Assembly (NCBI RefSeq): GCF_016808335.1
Contig: NC_053138.1
Location: 51,614,951 to 51,678,950 of the forward strand
Reading direction: 5' to 3'
DNA length: 64,000 bases
DNA from: Panicum virgatum
Taxonomy: Eukaryota > Streptophyta > Magnoliopsida > Poales > Poaceae
Made by a program: the position numbers and the translations under genes. Position 1 is the first letter of the stretch, and each line of letters opens with the position of its first letter. Shown piece by piece: positions 1 through 14,000 of this stretch. The notes under the pieces were generated by a model. It worked only from the letters and a program-made list of their open reading frames with translations, made no database searches and was not told the DNA's origin.

Positions 1-2038
1 CTCCTAAACAAAAGCAAAAACTTAACTTGCAGCCATGATCTAGTAATAAAAATTTACCAGCATGACAATCTATCAATAAAGCATGCAACAAAAATTTACC
101 AACACCTATTGATAACAGAAAATATTTACTTTAGCTTAACAAGACAAACTGAACAAATAAAGATCTACAGACATGCACATAACTTCTAGACATAAAACTT
201 TCAGAGTATTAAACATGCAAAGAGCAGGCTACTGCATAACTTTTATGTTTTTTTGACATCTAGAACTGCGTATATTAAATAAACAAGCTTAAACAAGCAT
301 TAATCATGATTATAACAATACATCACAGAAACATCAACCAAACAGCAGGTTTAACATTCCTCCACGCACTACCAGCTTGGGGACGGCGGTGCGGGCGCCA
401 GAGCTCGGTGCAGGCAGCATGGGGAAGCGACGCGGGTTGGCGCTGGAGCTCGTGGACGGCGGCACGAGTGACAGAGCTTGGTGGGGTATCGGCGCAGGCG
501 TCGGAGCTCGTGGCCAACAGCGAGGCACCGCAGCTCGGCGAGCACGCAAGGCGAGGGAGAGATGGAGAGGAACAATGGAAATGAAAATGTAGGGGCCTCC
601 CTAGCCACCCATGGGAGAAGGGGCCGAAGGGGTAGATCTGGGGTCCTCCCTATTCTAGGGACCCGAGTAGGGACTCTGCTGGATTAGAATTTTTTGCTCT
701 CGGTCCTTATTATTTGAGTAGGGGCTCAAATAGGGACCTTGCTGAAGTTGCTCTAACCCAATAAATTTTATTCTTTTAGCCTGCTCCTAACTCCAACTAT
801 GCATTTACAAACTACAAAAGCATTATTTCTAGCATAAGCAAAACTACACAGCAAAAGCCGTCAAACAAGCCATTTCATGGTTCTATCATGTAGAGCATCA
901 AAAAATGAAGCTAACAAAACTGGTTTTGCATTTTTAGCATTTTTTTTCTTAATTTGTTATGCAGTTTACAATTTCAGCCAACAAACAAAAAAAGAAAACA
1001 AAATCTACTCTTACCGCGGCGCACTGCAACCCAGCGGGAGGGCGCACGGGACCCGCCCACGACGGGGACGGCGGCGGGCCGGCGTTCCGGCTGCGGCTGT
1101 GCAGGAAGGTGAGGGAAAAGGGGCTGGGGAGGTCGAAGAGGGCACGAGGAAGCGCACCGCGTACTCCAATCGGGCGGAGGTAGGTCGGAGAATAGAGCTC
1201 GACGTGTGGGGGCAGAGGAGCAGTGGTGACCGGCGGTGGCGGAGTCCGATTTGGCCGGGGAACGGCTCGAACGGGCTCGTGGAGAGGCGGCGCAGGTGGA
1301 GGACAATGTTGGGGAGGCTCTCGTGAGGGGAATCAAAGTGGGACGGCGGGGAATGGTTGGCGCGACTCTGCTCGGCTCAGCTCGAACCGAGCCAGAGGAG
1401 GAAGAAGGGGAGGGGAAAACGGATAGTGCGCCGCGAGGCATAAGAACGCGCTCACGCGGCGGGCGAGGATCGCCGGACGGCCGACACGTGTAGTTGTCGG
1501 TGCTGCGCCGTGTCGCCGGCATGGGCATGAGTACGGCGTCACAGGGGAGCATGTAGAATAGTGGTGTTTCAAATGAATTTGACTCAATTTTGACCATCAA
1601 ATACTCAAAATTTCATACTAAAACTTGAAATTTGGCCAAAATAAAAGTTGTAAAGGAAGGAAAGATCTACATCTTTGATATTAGACAAAAGTTGATTTGA
1701 GTCTTGGATTAGGGAGAAAAACGTGATCAAAACTAGCTAAGGGTAGAGTACACTATGCAAACTGAATTCATGCTAATGACAAGCTTGGGCCTGAGATTAG
1801 CAAGTTAAGCATAAAATTAACACAGGGGTGTTATACTGACTAATCCTAAAATTTTAGATAGGATATCACACATCATTTTGCAAACTACTTTTGGCCATCG
1901 AGCAGATGAACACTGACCTTTTTCTGTGCATCATGCACTAATTCAGTGACTCCTATTCTAAATCCTTCTAGTATCTTCTGCTCACAGATAATTTGTTCAA
2001 ATATCTATGGAATATGAATTCCTATTTCATTGTTTTAG
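1..2038. other. Region without a confident gene; two GC-rich islands
   Basis: AT-rich DNA interrupted by GC-rich islands near 360-560 and 1010-1500. The islands carry open frames on both strands with low-complexity Ala/Pro/Arg/Ser composition and no recognisable domain. A splice-donor-like GTAAGA on the minus strand near 1012-1016 leaves open a 5' exon of a gene to the left, but no partner exon is visible. The stretch just before 2039 is probably intron of the methyltransferase gene, whose first exons would lie left of the window. Confidence 0.5.
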
Positions 2039-5000
2039 GTAACACCACGACATTGCACAAGTTCATTGTTCAAGTTGAATGTTCCTCCAATAGATGTTGA
2101 CATGGTAAGTGGTGCTATGATTCAATCCATTTTACAGGGAGTGATAATACAATGCTATAAGTGCAATGTTGCTGCTTTTCATTTTGAAATGATTTCCGTT
2201 TTATGCCCATGACATTTTAATTGCTGAAACTGCTGTATTTTTGTGATTTCTGTGTGCACTTGTGTGTGAACTTGATGGTTTCCCCATGAGAAAATTGCTA
2301 TTATAGGATTCGAAACAAGCTGCTGCTAAAATAGAATTCCTAACGTTCGCTTCGCTAAAATAGGTCTCGAAGCATTTGCACTTCGTAATACATGAAATTA
2401 TCCCCAATCTAATTCATTTGATAATCTAAATACATATTTGGAGGCCTTATAAAACTGATTTGCCCTTAGGCTTAAAAGGCCCTTGCCTGGGCGCCTCGCC
2501 GGCTTGCGCAGGGAGGTGGTGACGTTGCCGCACGGCGCCGTGGCCGCGGACGCTCGAGGGCCGGCGGCGGCACCGTGGACGCAGCCGTGGCCGCGCCCGA
2601 GGGCCGGCCGCGTCATGATCCTGAAGCAACAACAGCAATGTGAATCAAGTTGCTCGTCATGACGCGCATCGACGCGGCCGGCCACGACAACTAACGAATG
2701 GCCCTAGCTAGAGCAGCAGCTAGCGCGCGCCTATCCACACGATCTATCCAGCCGCAGGCGCGGCATCCTGCGTGCGTATGTGTGCACCGCGCCCGGCGAG
2801 GCTATACGACACGACGGCCGCCGAGCGAGCGCAAGCCATCACGAAGACCGTGTGAATCAACAACAGCCATGTGAATCAACTTGCTCGTCATGATGCGGCC
2901 GGCCCAGAGGCACAGCGCGGCAGCCACGGCCGCGTCCACGGCGCCGCCGCCGTCACGGAGCGCGTCGCGGCTGGCCCTCGAGCACCGCCCTTCGTCCGCG
3001 GCCACGGCGCCGTGCGGCAACGTCACCATCTCCCTGCGCAAGCCGGCGAGGCCCCCAGGCAAGGGCCTTTTAAGGCTATGGGCAAAACAGTGATATAAGG
3101 CCTCCAAATATGTATTTAGATTATCAAATGAATTAAAATGGGTATAATGTCATGTATTTCGAAGTGAAATGTTTCGTGACCTGTTTTAGCGAAGCTAACG
3201 TTAGGAATCCTATTTTAGCGAAGCCTATAATAGCAATTTTCTCTTTCCCCATATATGCAATTGCTCACCAGTTTGCTTGTTGTTTTGGACATTTTCTATT
3301 TTTTTGCTGCTTCTATGAGTCATCTTGTTATGTTTCATGCAGGTAAGATGCATCGTAAGAAATATTGTGAGAGATTGGGCTGAGGAGGTAATATTCTGTT
3401 CTACTGTAAATAGCTTGAAGCAGAGTTCTTTTCCACTGCACTGATATATACTACTGTTTTTTTTCTATTTATATTGTTCCAGGGTCAAAAGGAACGTGAT
3501 GAGTGCTACAAGCCCATTCTTGAGGAGCTTAATCATCTTTTTCCTAACCGCAGCAATCAGAGGTAAACCTTCCCCTTGTTGCTTCAATAATTAGGTTCCC
3601 TGATCTTTCAGCAGTGGAAACTAACAATGACATATTTTTGTGACATTAATTTTTTAATCTTTGTGTTTGCATGAATTGTGCATCCATGTATGTACATGTT
3701 GCTGTTCATTTTTTTACTTGTGGGTGTGCTAGTTTGTTATCAGTAATGACAAAAAAGCTGTTTTTGCTTTCAATCAGGGCCCAGAACCCTGTGAGGTTGT
3801 AACTTTGCTGTTTTCAAATTGTCCACTTAATCTAAGCATTATTAGAACAAAAATTTAGCAAAATTCTCCTCACAGGTTGCCTTAATATGTGTTTAATTAT
3901 GTAGAATATCACCTATACTTACACCTTCTGCTAGCTATGGATGGTCATTGCAAGCCTCTCGACCTAAGAAATAAACAGAAGATACTTTGGTGTTCACTGT
4001 TACTCTTGCGTTGTTGATATTTATATCTGTCAAACTTCATAGGCCTCCTTCATGTCTAGTCCCTGGTGCCGGGCTTGGGAGATTGGCGCTGGAGATATCT
4101 TCTCTGGGTACGTCAATAAAACTCTTGATAAAAAATTGAGCTAAAATTCTCTGGGAATTGTTGAGATATTTCTTGATGTTTGTATTTTTTTAACCTTGAA
4201 CAGGTTTTGCAAGCCAGGGGAATGAGTTCTCATATTACATGCTGATTTGTTCAAGTTTCATCCTGAACCAGTATGACGATCTATTAAATATAAGCTATGC
4301 GCCAGCTATTCATTGTTCATACTTCATAATGCTAATGATATTTCTTTTCTTACCAGCACCCAAGAGGCTAATGAATGGACTATATATCCTTGGATACACA
4401 GTAACTGCAATTCTCTTTCAGACAATGATCAACTTCGGGCTGTTTCATTTCCTGATATTCATCTCTCAAGGTAGCTATTATTCCATTCCTATGTGTATCA
4501 TATCAGCGTAGCTACTGCCTGCGAACGATAGGTATAGAGTACCTTTGCAGTATGACGTGCTTCCTACTTTCCCTACAGAAATATGACCGTTTGATGTTGA
4601 AATATTTGTATTTAGTAGTCAAATGTGCTTTCACATTTTGGATATCTAATTGAACTTCATTTTATCTAAGAGTTCGGGTTGAACATTGGGCATGTTTCAG
4701 TCATTTGGCATTATAAATAGTGTAGGTAAAAACCGAGTATTTGCTTGCATTGTTGCCCATATGTCTTGCAAAAAAGAGATATATTGATTTTATTTCTTCT
4801 TTTATTTGCATTGATACTCAGCTTACGTATGCTTGAGTGCTCTTTTCTATCAACAGTGCAGGTATCACGGAGGGATTTTCAATGTGTACTGGGGATTTTG
4901 TAGAGGTCTACAGTGAGGAAAGCCTAGAATGTAAGATGATCCAATGATAGATACGTTCATTCTGTATGAATATAGATAGTAGACAGCTTGAGTTCAATTT

Positions 5001-8000
5001 TTTTAAAAAAAAATTAACACACTTTTGTAACCTAACATTCTTTTCATAAAAGGGGTATGTTTCAGAATCAGCATAGCTCTTTGTAATGTAGTACCTGATG
5101 CCCAGTGAACACACAAACACTTGCCAAAGGCCGGAGGTCAGCTTGACCTGAGGCCACTTGATTGAATTGGAATGGCAAAAATGAGTTTGGGTTACATTAT
5201 TGGGGAGGGGGTTGCTGTGCTTTATAGGCAGCAGCTCACCCACTAAAGGCATAAAGCAAAAAGATGCCAAGGCACTTCAACTTGGAAGCCAAGGCAAGTC
5301 TAATGCTAAGCTAATGCATAAAGTAAGATACAAATACTAGGCTTATTTAGCTAACAATCTCCCCCTAAGACTAGTGCTGGGTGATCTGCTTCAGTCCGAT
5401 CTTCTTCCTCATCTCCTGGAACCAGTTCTTGCCCAGAGACTTGGTGAGAATGTCGGCCAGCTGATTAGTAGTGCAAATGTGGTCAGCCTTGATGCTTCCA
5501 TCTTCCAGACACTCTCTGATGAAGTGATACTTGATCCGGATGTGCTTGCTCCTGTCATGGAAGACTGGATTCTTGGCCAGGGCTAAGGCAGACTTTTGTC
5601 CACCTTGAGCTCCACCACATCCACCTTGCTGCCTAGCAGCTCCCCGAGCATCCTGGACAGCCACAGCGCTTGTGTGGTGGCTGAGGCGACGGCGATGTAC
5701 TCTGCTTCACAGCTCGATAGCGCGACCACCTTCTGTTTGGTCGACTGCTAGCAGACCAAGCAATCACCGAGGAAGAACATGGTCCCGCTGGTCCTCTTGC
5801 TTGTGTCGACATCACCGGCGAGGTTGCTGTCGCAGTAGCCGATGAAGCGCATCGCACCGGAGGCACACTTGTAGTGCAGACCGTAGTCCAGCGTCCCCGC
5901 CATGTAGCGGAGGATCTGCTTGATGGCCTGCAGGTGCTCCACCATCGGCCTCTCCATGAATCGGCTCACATACCTGACCGCGAACGCCAGGTCCGGCCGG
6001 GTGTGAACCAGGTAGCGGAGACTGCCCACCAGCCGGCAATAGTGAGTAGGGTCGACCTCCTCTGCTTCACTGTCGCGATTGAGCTTGAGCTTCTCCTCCA
6101 TCGGCGTGTGGGCGGGGTTGCAACCCACCATGTCGCCGAGCTCCAGGATCCGCTTGGCATAGTGAGTCTGACGGAGCGTGATGCTGCTGGCGTCCTGGCT
6201 CACCTCGATGCCGAGGTAGAAGCTCAACAGCCTGAGGTCGCTCATGTCGAACCTCTATTTCATGACCGCCTTGAACTTCTCCACCTCCTCTGCATCCGTG
6301 CCGGCGATGATGAGGTCGTCGATGTAGACCCCGACCAGCAGAACAGCGCGCTCGCTGCCCTGCCGGTACATCGCCGCCTCGTGCGCACTCTGCTGGAAGC
6401 CCATCTCCCTGAGCCCGTACAGAGCCTTTCGTAGGCGGTACACCTTGCCTTCTTCTCCGGAAATGGCAAAGTCAGGTGGCTGCTGCACGTACACCTCCTC
6501 GTTGAGGTCGCCATTGAGGAAGGCGGACTTCAAGTCCAAGTGGTGCACGCTCCATCCTTCTTGGGCCGCCAGTGCGAGGAGGATACGAACGGACTCCATC
6601 CTCGCCACCAGCGTGAATGCGTCGTCGTAGTCGATCCCCTCCTACTAGACGAAGCTCTGCGACACCAACAGTGCCTTGTGCTTGATCACGGCGCCCTTCT
6701 CATCCTTCTTGAGCTTGAAGACCCACTTCAGAGGGATTGGGCAGTGGCCGGTTGGCGGATCCATGACCGCCCAAGTCTGGTTCCTCTCCACGGACTCGAG
6801 CTCTAGCAGCACCGCCTCGCACCACGCCGAATCGCCTTGCGCTTCCATGTGTGTGGACGGCTTGCCGGTGTGCGTCAGATGCAGCTCCGCGCACACCCGC
6901 GGCTCTGCCTCGAGCACGGCTTTGACGACGAGGATGTTGTCGATCCGATGGTATCGGAGAGGCTTGCAGTCGTAGAACGCATCGAGGCGATCCCCGTCAT
7001 CTTCTAGGGGCGTGGCTGACTCGATTTGAGTCTGCTCGGCCGCTCCCAAGGTCGCTGGAGCATAGGTATCAGGGGTCGGCGTGGACGCGGGTGTCGGCAC
7101 AGACGCGGGCGTCGGCACGGACGTGAGCATCGGCGCGAGACCGGGGGTCGGCGCTGCCCTAGGCATCGGGGTTGGCACTGACCCAGGGGTCGGCATGCAC
7201 CTGGGCATCCGCATGGAGGTCGACGTGGACCCCCCCCTCGGGGTCGGCACGGCGCCCGTCGATGCTGCGCTCCCAGTCTCCCCCGGAGCTGGCGAGTTGG
7301 AGTCGAAGTTGTCGAAGATGAGCTCCTGCACCACTGACGCAGCATGGGCTGTGCTCCCGCTCCAGTCCTAGCCGCGCGTCTCGTCGAAGATGACATCGTG
7401 CGACATGAGCACGCGCCGGGACACCGGGTCATAGACGCAGTAAGCCTTGGCGCCGTCTGTGTACCCGATGAACACCACTGGCCTGCTACGATCATCAAGC
7501 TTACGCACCTGGTTCAGCTCCTTGGCGAAGCAGAGGCAGCCGAAGAAGCGTAGGTGCGCCACCGCTGGAGCTCGCCCGTACCAAGCCTCGTAGGGCGTCT
7601 TACCCTGCAGGCTCTTGGTCAGCGACCTATTCAGCAGGTGGATGGCCGTGACCACTGCCTCACCCCAGAACATAGCCGGCATGCCTCGCTGCTTGAGCAA
7701 GGCCCGCGCCATGGCCACCACGGCCTGGTTCCTCCGCTCCACTACACCATTCTGCTGTGGCGAGTAGGGAGCAAAGTAATGATGTGTGATACCTTCGTCA
7801 GCGCAGTAGTCAGCAAAATCCATGGCGGTGAACTCCCGGCCGTTGTCGGTGCGGAGTACACGTAGCTTGCGCCCACAGGCCTTCTCCACCTCCGCCTGAA
7901 TGCGTTTGATGGCGTCCGCGGTGGCCGCCTTGGTGGTCAGCAGCGACACCCACATGAAGCGTGTGGCATCGTCCACCAGCAACAGGAAGAAATGCCTACT

Positions 8001-11000
8001 GCCGGGCGTCGCCGGTGTCACTGGACCGCACAGATCGCCATGTACCAGCTCGAGCTGCTTCTGCACGCGGTACTGAGTCGTTGCGGGGAAGGAAGTACAC
8101 CTCTGCTTGGTGATGACGCAAGTGTCGCAGAGATGGCCGTCATGCTTATTCACTAGCATCTCGTGCACCATGTCCTCCTTGCACAACTTGTGCAGAGCGT
8201 CGAAGTGCAGGTGGCCAGAGCGCTCATGCCACAGCCACACTACATCATCCTTGCGGGCGGCGAGGCAGAGCTCCTGACTCTCAGCTTGAGAAGGACGGCG
8301 CGGCTTGGCCGTGTTGAACTGGTAGGTGTAGAGGAAGTTGGAACTGCGCAGGACTTTGATCATCAATTGTCCGCGCTGATCCCAAATCCTCGGCACGCCA
8401 TCCTTGATCCTCACTTCATAGCCGTCCTTGTCCAGATGCCCAAGGCTCATGATGGAGTTCTTGAGCATCGGGATGTAGAAGATGCCGTGCAGCACCCACT
8501 GCTCGCCGTTCTTCCCTTCAAATGCGACGGAGCTGACGCCCTGGATGTCCACCTTGGACATGTCGCCAAACCGCATCAAGCTGCACATGTCGCCGTCGAG
8601 GTCGATGAAGAGCTCACGACGTCCAATCATGTGGTGGGTTGCGCCGCCGTCGAGGTACCACTCATCGATCTCCTCTTCGACGGCGGTGTTCAGGACGACA
8701 CGGGCGCATCGCTCGTCGATCTCAATGAGGTGAAGCTCTCCCTTGGAGCCCGGGGGTCGGGCGAGGCGGACCCGCTCCCGTGGGGGTCGGGGATCGGGTG
8801 AGCCGGACACCCTCTCGAGGGGGTCGGGGGTCAGTCTCCCCTGCCTCCAGCTCGACGGTGTCGTGCATGAGGAAGAGGCCGGCGTCGATGTCTCCCTCTG
8901 CGACGTGTGCCGCGCCATGATTTTGCCGCGACTGGGGCCAATCCTTAGCCCAATGCCCAGTGCGGTTGCAGTTGTTGCAGGTGTCGTCGCGGCCTGCCCT
9001 GCGTTCGCCGTCGGCGTCACCTCCCCTATCACTGCGTCCGCCGCTGGGGTTGGTCGCGCCTCCAGTGTGGTCACCCTTGGGCTTGTTCTTCTTGCAGCCG
9101 CGGGGACGTCGACGCCGGTCCTGGCCGTCCTTGGACGTGCCGGCATGGTCCCCCTTCTTGCCGGCGGCGCGCCACTGCTCGGAGTACAGCAGCTTGCCCT
9201 GCTCTAACTCCAACGCGCGCTGGCAGTCCTCGACCACCTTGAACCGCCCGGCAACATCGTCGATGGAGAGATCCTAGAGGTCGAGAAGGGTTTCGATCGA
9301 GAAAACCAACTGCTCGTACCTCTTAGGCATGCACCGAAGAAACTTCTCCACGGCGCATCCCTCGTCAAGATCGGTGTCGCCGTTGCGCACCATCTGATTG
9401 TCACACCCGGTTTATGAAGGCAAACCGAATGCATCTCATATGTGCGCCAGGATCAGTTTACACACATATGATTAAACATAAAGTGAATATCACAACTAGT
9501 GCAAACGTAAAGAGAGTATTAAAGACTTTATTACAAAACCGAATGTCTTAAACGAATAATTAAACATCTATAGAGTAGCAGCGGAAACTTCTTCAGCACA
9601 GGCAGATGACTGGGAGACATACGCCTAGAAATCCTCGAAGTCTTCTGGAAACTCCGGGCAGTTGTTATTACGGTCTGAGCAGCAAGTATGCAAGGGTGAG
9701 TACACTTATGGTTGGTACTCAACAAGTGGTAGAAAAACAACTATAATATATGCACGGCTAATTCAAGGAATAGCTGACACGGTTTAACTGCACTCAGCAA
9801 TTTTAGTTGATCACATTTTATTAGCAAGCATTAACTAGATATAAGTATATACCATTAAACTCATAAGATAAGCATATATGAAGATATACATCATAACCAC
9901 AAGTAAAAGCATCGATTTAGATCAACTTCAAGTTCAATTATCATGTGAGGGTCCAAGCCGCTCTTGACCGTGAGCACGGCTAACCGGTTAGTTTTAACTC
10001 TGCAGAGGTTGTACACTTTCACCACAATCCGCGTAAAAGCTCCGAAGAACTTTAAACCCAACCATGCAAGTGCGGGCCAAGCACCATATCACACTTCCTT
10101 AGGTATGACTGCATAGGGACGCTACGAGGCCTTTACAAAGATCCCCTAACCGATGACAACCCGCTAAGGTTTCAAGCCAAAGTGGTCATAACACTGTCCT
10201 AATGAGGTGATACCTTACCAAAGGATCATAAAACAATATCAATTGCCCCAAGAGGACTGAGCTATATCCCATCAATGCATCCCCTCTTGCCCTTTCGGTA
10301 AGATTGTCACAAGCTAGAGTTTCTAATTAAGCAGCCAAGACCAGAGCCATATAGTAATTGTGGTTGTACTGTTTTCTTGGGTGGTTCTCCATGTTCCAAT
10401 TAACACATATGATCTTGATTAACAATATTAAACCATCATGAACATGAAGTAACAAGTATAGCATTTGTAATATTATCCACCCATATCCAAGGTAAAGCAA
10501 CTAGCATAGCTACCCAACATGAAATTAAACCCAAGTTGATCAAGGAATATGGTAAGCAATACTAGGTATGTCCTTAACTCGGTTCCCATCATATTATAGA
10601 CACATGCACGTACATAAAAGTAAATGTGATAGATTTGGTGATTTAATGGGTCAAAACATGATCAAGGGTCCACTTGCCTTCCTCAAACTGCTGCTGATCC
10701 GGTCCTCCGAAGCCTTGATCTTGCTGCTGCTCCTCGAACTGCGGATCGTCTAACGCATCACACACGCACATGCAAGCAAACAAGTACAAACAATAAGAAA
10801 CAGTACACCAAACAACAAAAACAGTACAAAAAGAGGTTACTAAACTATTCTACTCGTTGCAACGATCGCATGAGCGTAAAGATCATCAAAAACGGATCTA
10901 AAACGAGAAAGTTATGGCTAAAACAAGATCTAAGGGCTAAAACGTAAATAAACCTTATACTCAGGGGCTAACTCATGAAAACAGGGACTGATTCGTAAAT

Positions 11001-14000
11001 ATTTTTCAACAGCAGTGGACGGCGGGTTAATTTTGGAAAAACAGAGGGGCTTAAGTGCAAAAAGACCATGGTTGACCGGTATCTGATTAGTTGACTGGGA
11101 TCCGATCTAATTTGAACCGTCCGATTTAGATCTGACGGCTGGAAAGGGCTCGAGGCTGCTGCGGCGGCGCTGGACAGCCGGCGGTGAGCTAAGCGGCGGC
11201 GTGCGGCGGCGGGACGGCCGGAGTAGGCCAAAACGGCCATCTGGGCTCCTATTGGCTCGGTTCTTGGACTGGGAGCACGCGCGCGAGCACGCGAACTCGA
11301 TTAGGGGGTTTGGGAGGGCGCTAGGACAACGGAGCGGGCTAGCGGCGGCGCATGGCAGAGCGGCGGCGGCGCTTGCTCCGACGAGCTAACGCACGCGCGA
11401 AGAAGCAAGATAGAGGGAGAAAAGGGATCAAAGAACATCACCACCTTGACGCGATGCTCCTGGAAAACTCGAAGGCGGCGAGGGCGCGACGGAACGGCGG
11501 CGCTGCGTTGGATCGAGCTCCGGCGGAACTTCAAAGGCGGCGGCGCGGCTAGGGTTCGCGGAGGCGGCGGATTCGGTTCGATGGGGGTTCAGGGGTCGCG
11601 GGGCTTGCTTTTATAGGGGCGGAGCGTGGCCTTGGCGTGCGGGCCACGCCAAGTCGGAGGGGGCGTGCAGCGGCGCTCGGACTCGGGGAGGAGTCCCGGC
11701 CCGTCCCGAGCTCGGGGATGACGGGCGGGTCCCCCGCGTCAGAGAGAGAGAAGGGAGGGAAAGGCCGGAGCGGACTGGGCCGCGAGCTGGGCCGGCGCTA
11801 GGGAAACGGGCCGCGGGAAAGAAAAGGAAGATGGGCCGGTTTGGGCTGGAAAAGGGCAGGGGGAGAAAAAAAAGAAAACCTTCTCATTTTCTGAAACGGT
11901 TTAAAACTCTTTCAATTTAAATTCAAACCCAAGGATTTGAATTTAAATTGACCAACAAGCAAATAAAGATGCAAACCAGCATGAAATGCACACACCTATT
12001 TTCCTTATATTTATTTTATGGCTAAATATTTTATTTGATTCCCGACATATGCCCTAAATTCAAGATAAATTAAATGAAACCTTATCGAGCCTACAGTAAA
12101 CCTAATCAAATTTATTTAGGCTCCTAATTTGAAAATACGGGTGTTACACTGATCCATCAGGTTGGTGAGGCAGACAGCAAAGTCTTCAACTTGCTCGTCA
12201 GGGCAAAAGGTGAGACCTTCCCACTCTCCTCGGAGACGCTGGAGCGCGGCGCGGTTAACGCAGTCGTTCCCAACGCGCTTGGCCTCGATCGCCTCCCAGG
12301 CAAGCTTGGTCGTGGGCTTATTGGCGATGGTGGCGCCGATCTCCGGCGGGATGGCGGCGCAGATGGCCTCCAGAGCCCGGCGATCCTGCTCGTAATCGAC
12401 GTCGTCAAACTTGATGGCATCCCAAAGGAAGTGCGCCTGTAGCTTGACCTTCATGAGGAGACTCCACTCGTAGTAGTTCGACCGCGTGAGCATCGGCCAC
12501 CCGCCCCCGATCTCGCGGTAGATCTGCACGGCCGGCGAACGCCCACGCCGCCCACGACGCCGTGGTGGAGACGGCGATCCGCGGCGGTGGCGGTTCTTCG
12601 ACTGGTGTGATCCAACGGACTCCGCCTCCTCTTCCGCCTCCTCCGCCTCCTCCTCGCCCGCGATCTCTACTCGCAGAGCAGCAGCGGCTTCCACCGTGGC
12701 CTTGGCCACGGCCGCTGCATCCTAGGCTGCCTTCGCCGCTTGGGCAGTGGCTGCCTCGGCGGCCTCGAGACGCGCCTTCTACGCCTGCGCGGCGGCAGCG
12801 TCGCCGCCCGCGCCAGGGGCCCGGCGTGCTCTCGAGTTGGAGGTGGACATGGCGGCAGCGGCGGCGGCGGCGGCGGCTGGGGAGGGGAAAGCACTAGAAC
12901 CCTAGGCTCTTGATACCAATTGATGCCAAATGAACACACAAACACTTGCCAAAGGCCAGAGGTCAGCTTGACCTGAGGCCGCTTGATTGAATTGGAATGG
13001 CAAAAATGAGTTTGGGTTACATTATTGGGGAGGGGGTTGCTGTGTTTTATAGGCAGCAGCTCACCCACTAAAGGCATAAAGCAAAAAGATGCCAAGGCCC
13101 TTCAACTTGGAAGCTAAGGCAAGTCTAATGCTAAGCTAATGCATAAAGTAAGATAGAAACACTAGGCTTATTTAGCTAACAGTACCATTTGCTACAGCTT
13201 TACAACCCTGATTCTAGGATGTACTTCAATGGTTTCACCTTTATTTCTCACTTTTGTCACTTTTATGTTTTGAATCTGTATGATGGAGCAATGCAACTTT
13301 AACATTCTTTGCAATACTGTCTATTGTTCCAGCTGCATGGGATGCTGTTGTAACTTGCTTCTTCCTGGATACGGCACACAATATTGTTGAATACATTGAG
13401 ATCATATCAAAAGTTCTCAAGGATGGTGGGGTGAGTTCTTCCGCTCTAGGAATCATCACGAACTATTTATTTTTTGTAAACCAATTGCAGAGAAGTTCAC
13501 AGTTCAGTGATTTTTGTAAACTTACCATTGTTAAAGCTGTTCTTCGTCTCATATTTATACTTTGTGTTAATTTCAATCAACAGGTCTGGATAAACTTGGG
13601 CCCTCTTCTATACGACTTTGCTGATATGACGCCAGATGATGTAATTAACTAACTTCCATTATGCACAATATAAGCTGTATCTTTTCTTTGAAGTTGCTTG
13701 ATTTATCTCTCCTTGAACTCAGGATATGTCTATCGAACTAAGTTTGGAAGATGTGAAAAAGGTTGCCGACCATTATGGATTTGTGATGGAGGTGAGGGTT
13801 TATGCATTAGATTTATATTTGATTGATTATGAAAAACTGTTATTGTTCTCATGGGTTACTTTGATATATGATTTGCAGGTGGAGAAAATGATAGAAACTA
13901 CTTTCAGTGCAAATATGAGAGCAATGATGCAGGTAACCTTCTAATCTTTAAGGTGATGTTGTTTTTCCAATTCAGTATCTCCAAATAGCTAGGGGGTTTT

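Larger units (their letters stand above)
5096..13181 (-). mobile_element. Ty1/copia LTR retrotransposon, interrupted by a solo LTR
   Basis: A complete insertion on the minus strand. The two LTRs (261 bases each) are flanked by a perfect 5-base TSD, GTACC (5091-5095 and 13182-13186). Gene order is the copia one: gag, protease, integrase, reverse transcriptase, RNase H. After removing the nested 2,750-base solo LTR and its 5-base duplication the element is about 5.3 kb. Several in-frame stops and a damaged zinc knuckle show it cannot be autonomous now. It lies in intron 7 of the methyltransferase gene, opposite to that gene's direction. Confidence 0.95.

Noticed and set aside
974..1600. Minus-strand 208-codon open frame in a GC-rich island
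   Set aside because: Pro/Ser/Arg/Ala-rich low-complexity translation, open on both strands, no domain, and no partner exon after the possible donor. Not enough to call a gene.
8163..8801. Plus-strand 212-codon frame
   Set aside because: Antisense shadow of the copia integrase and gag coding strand.
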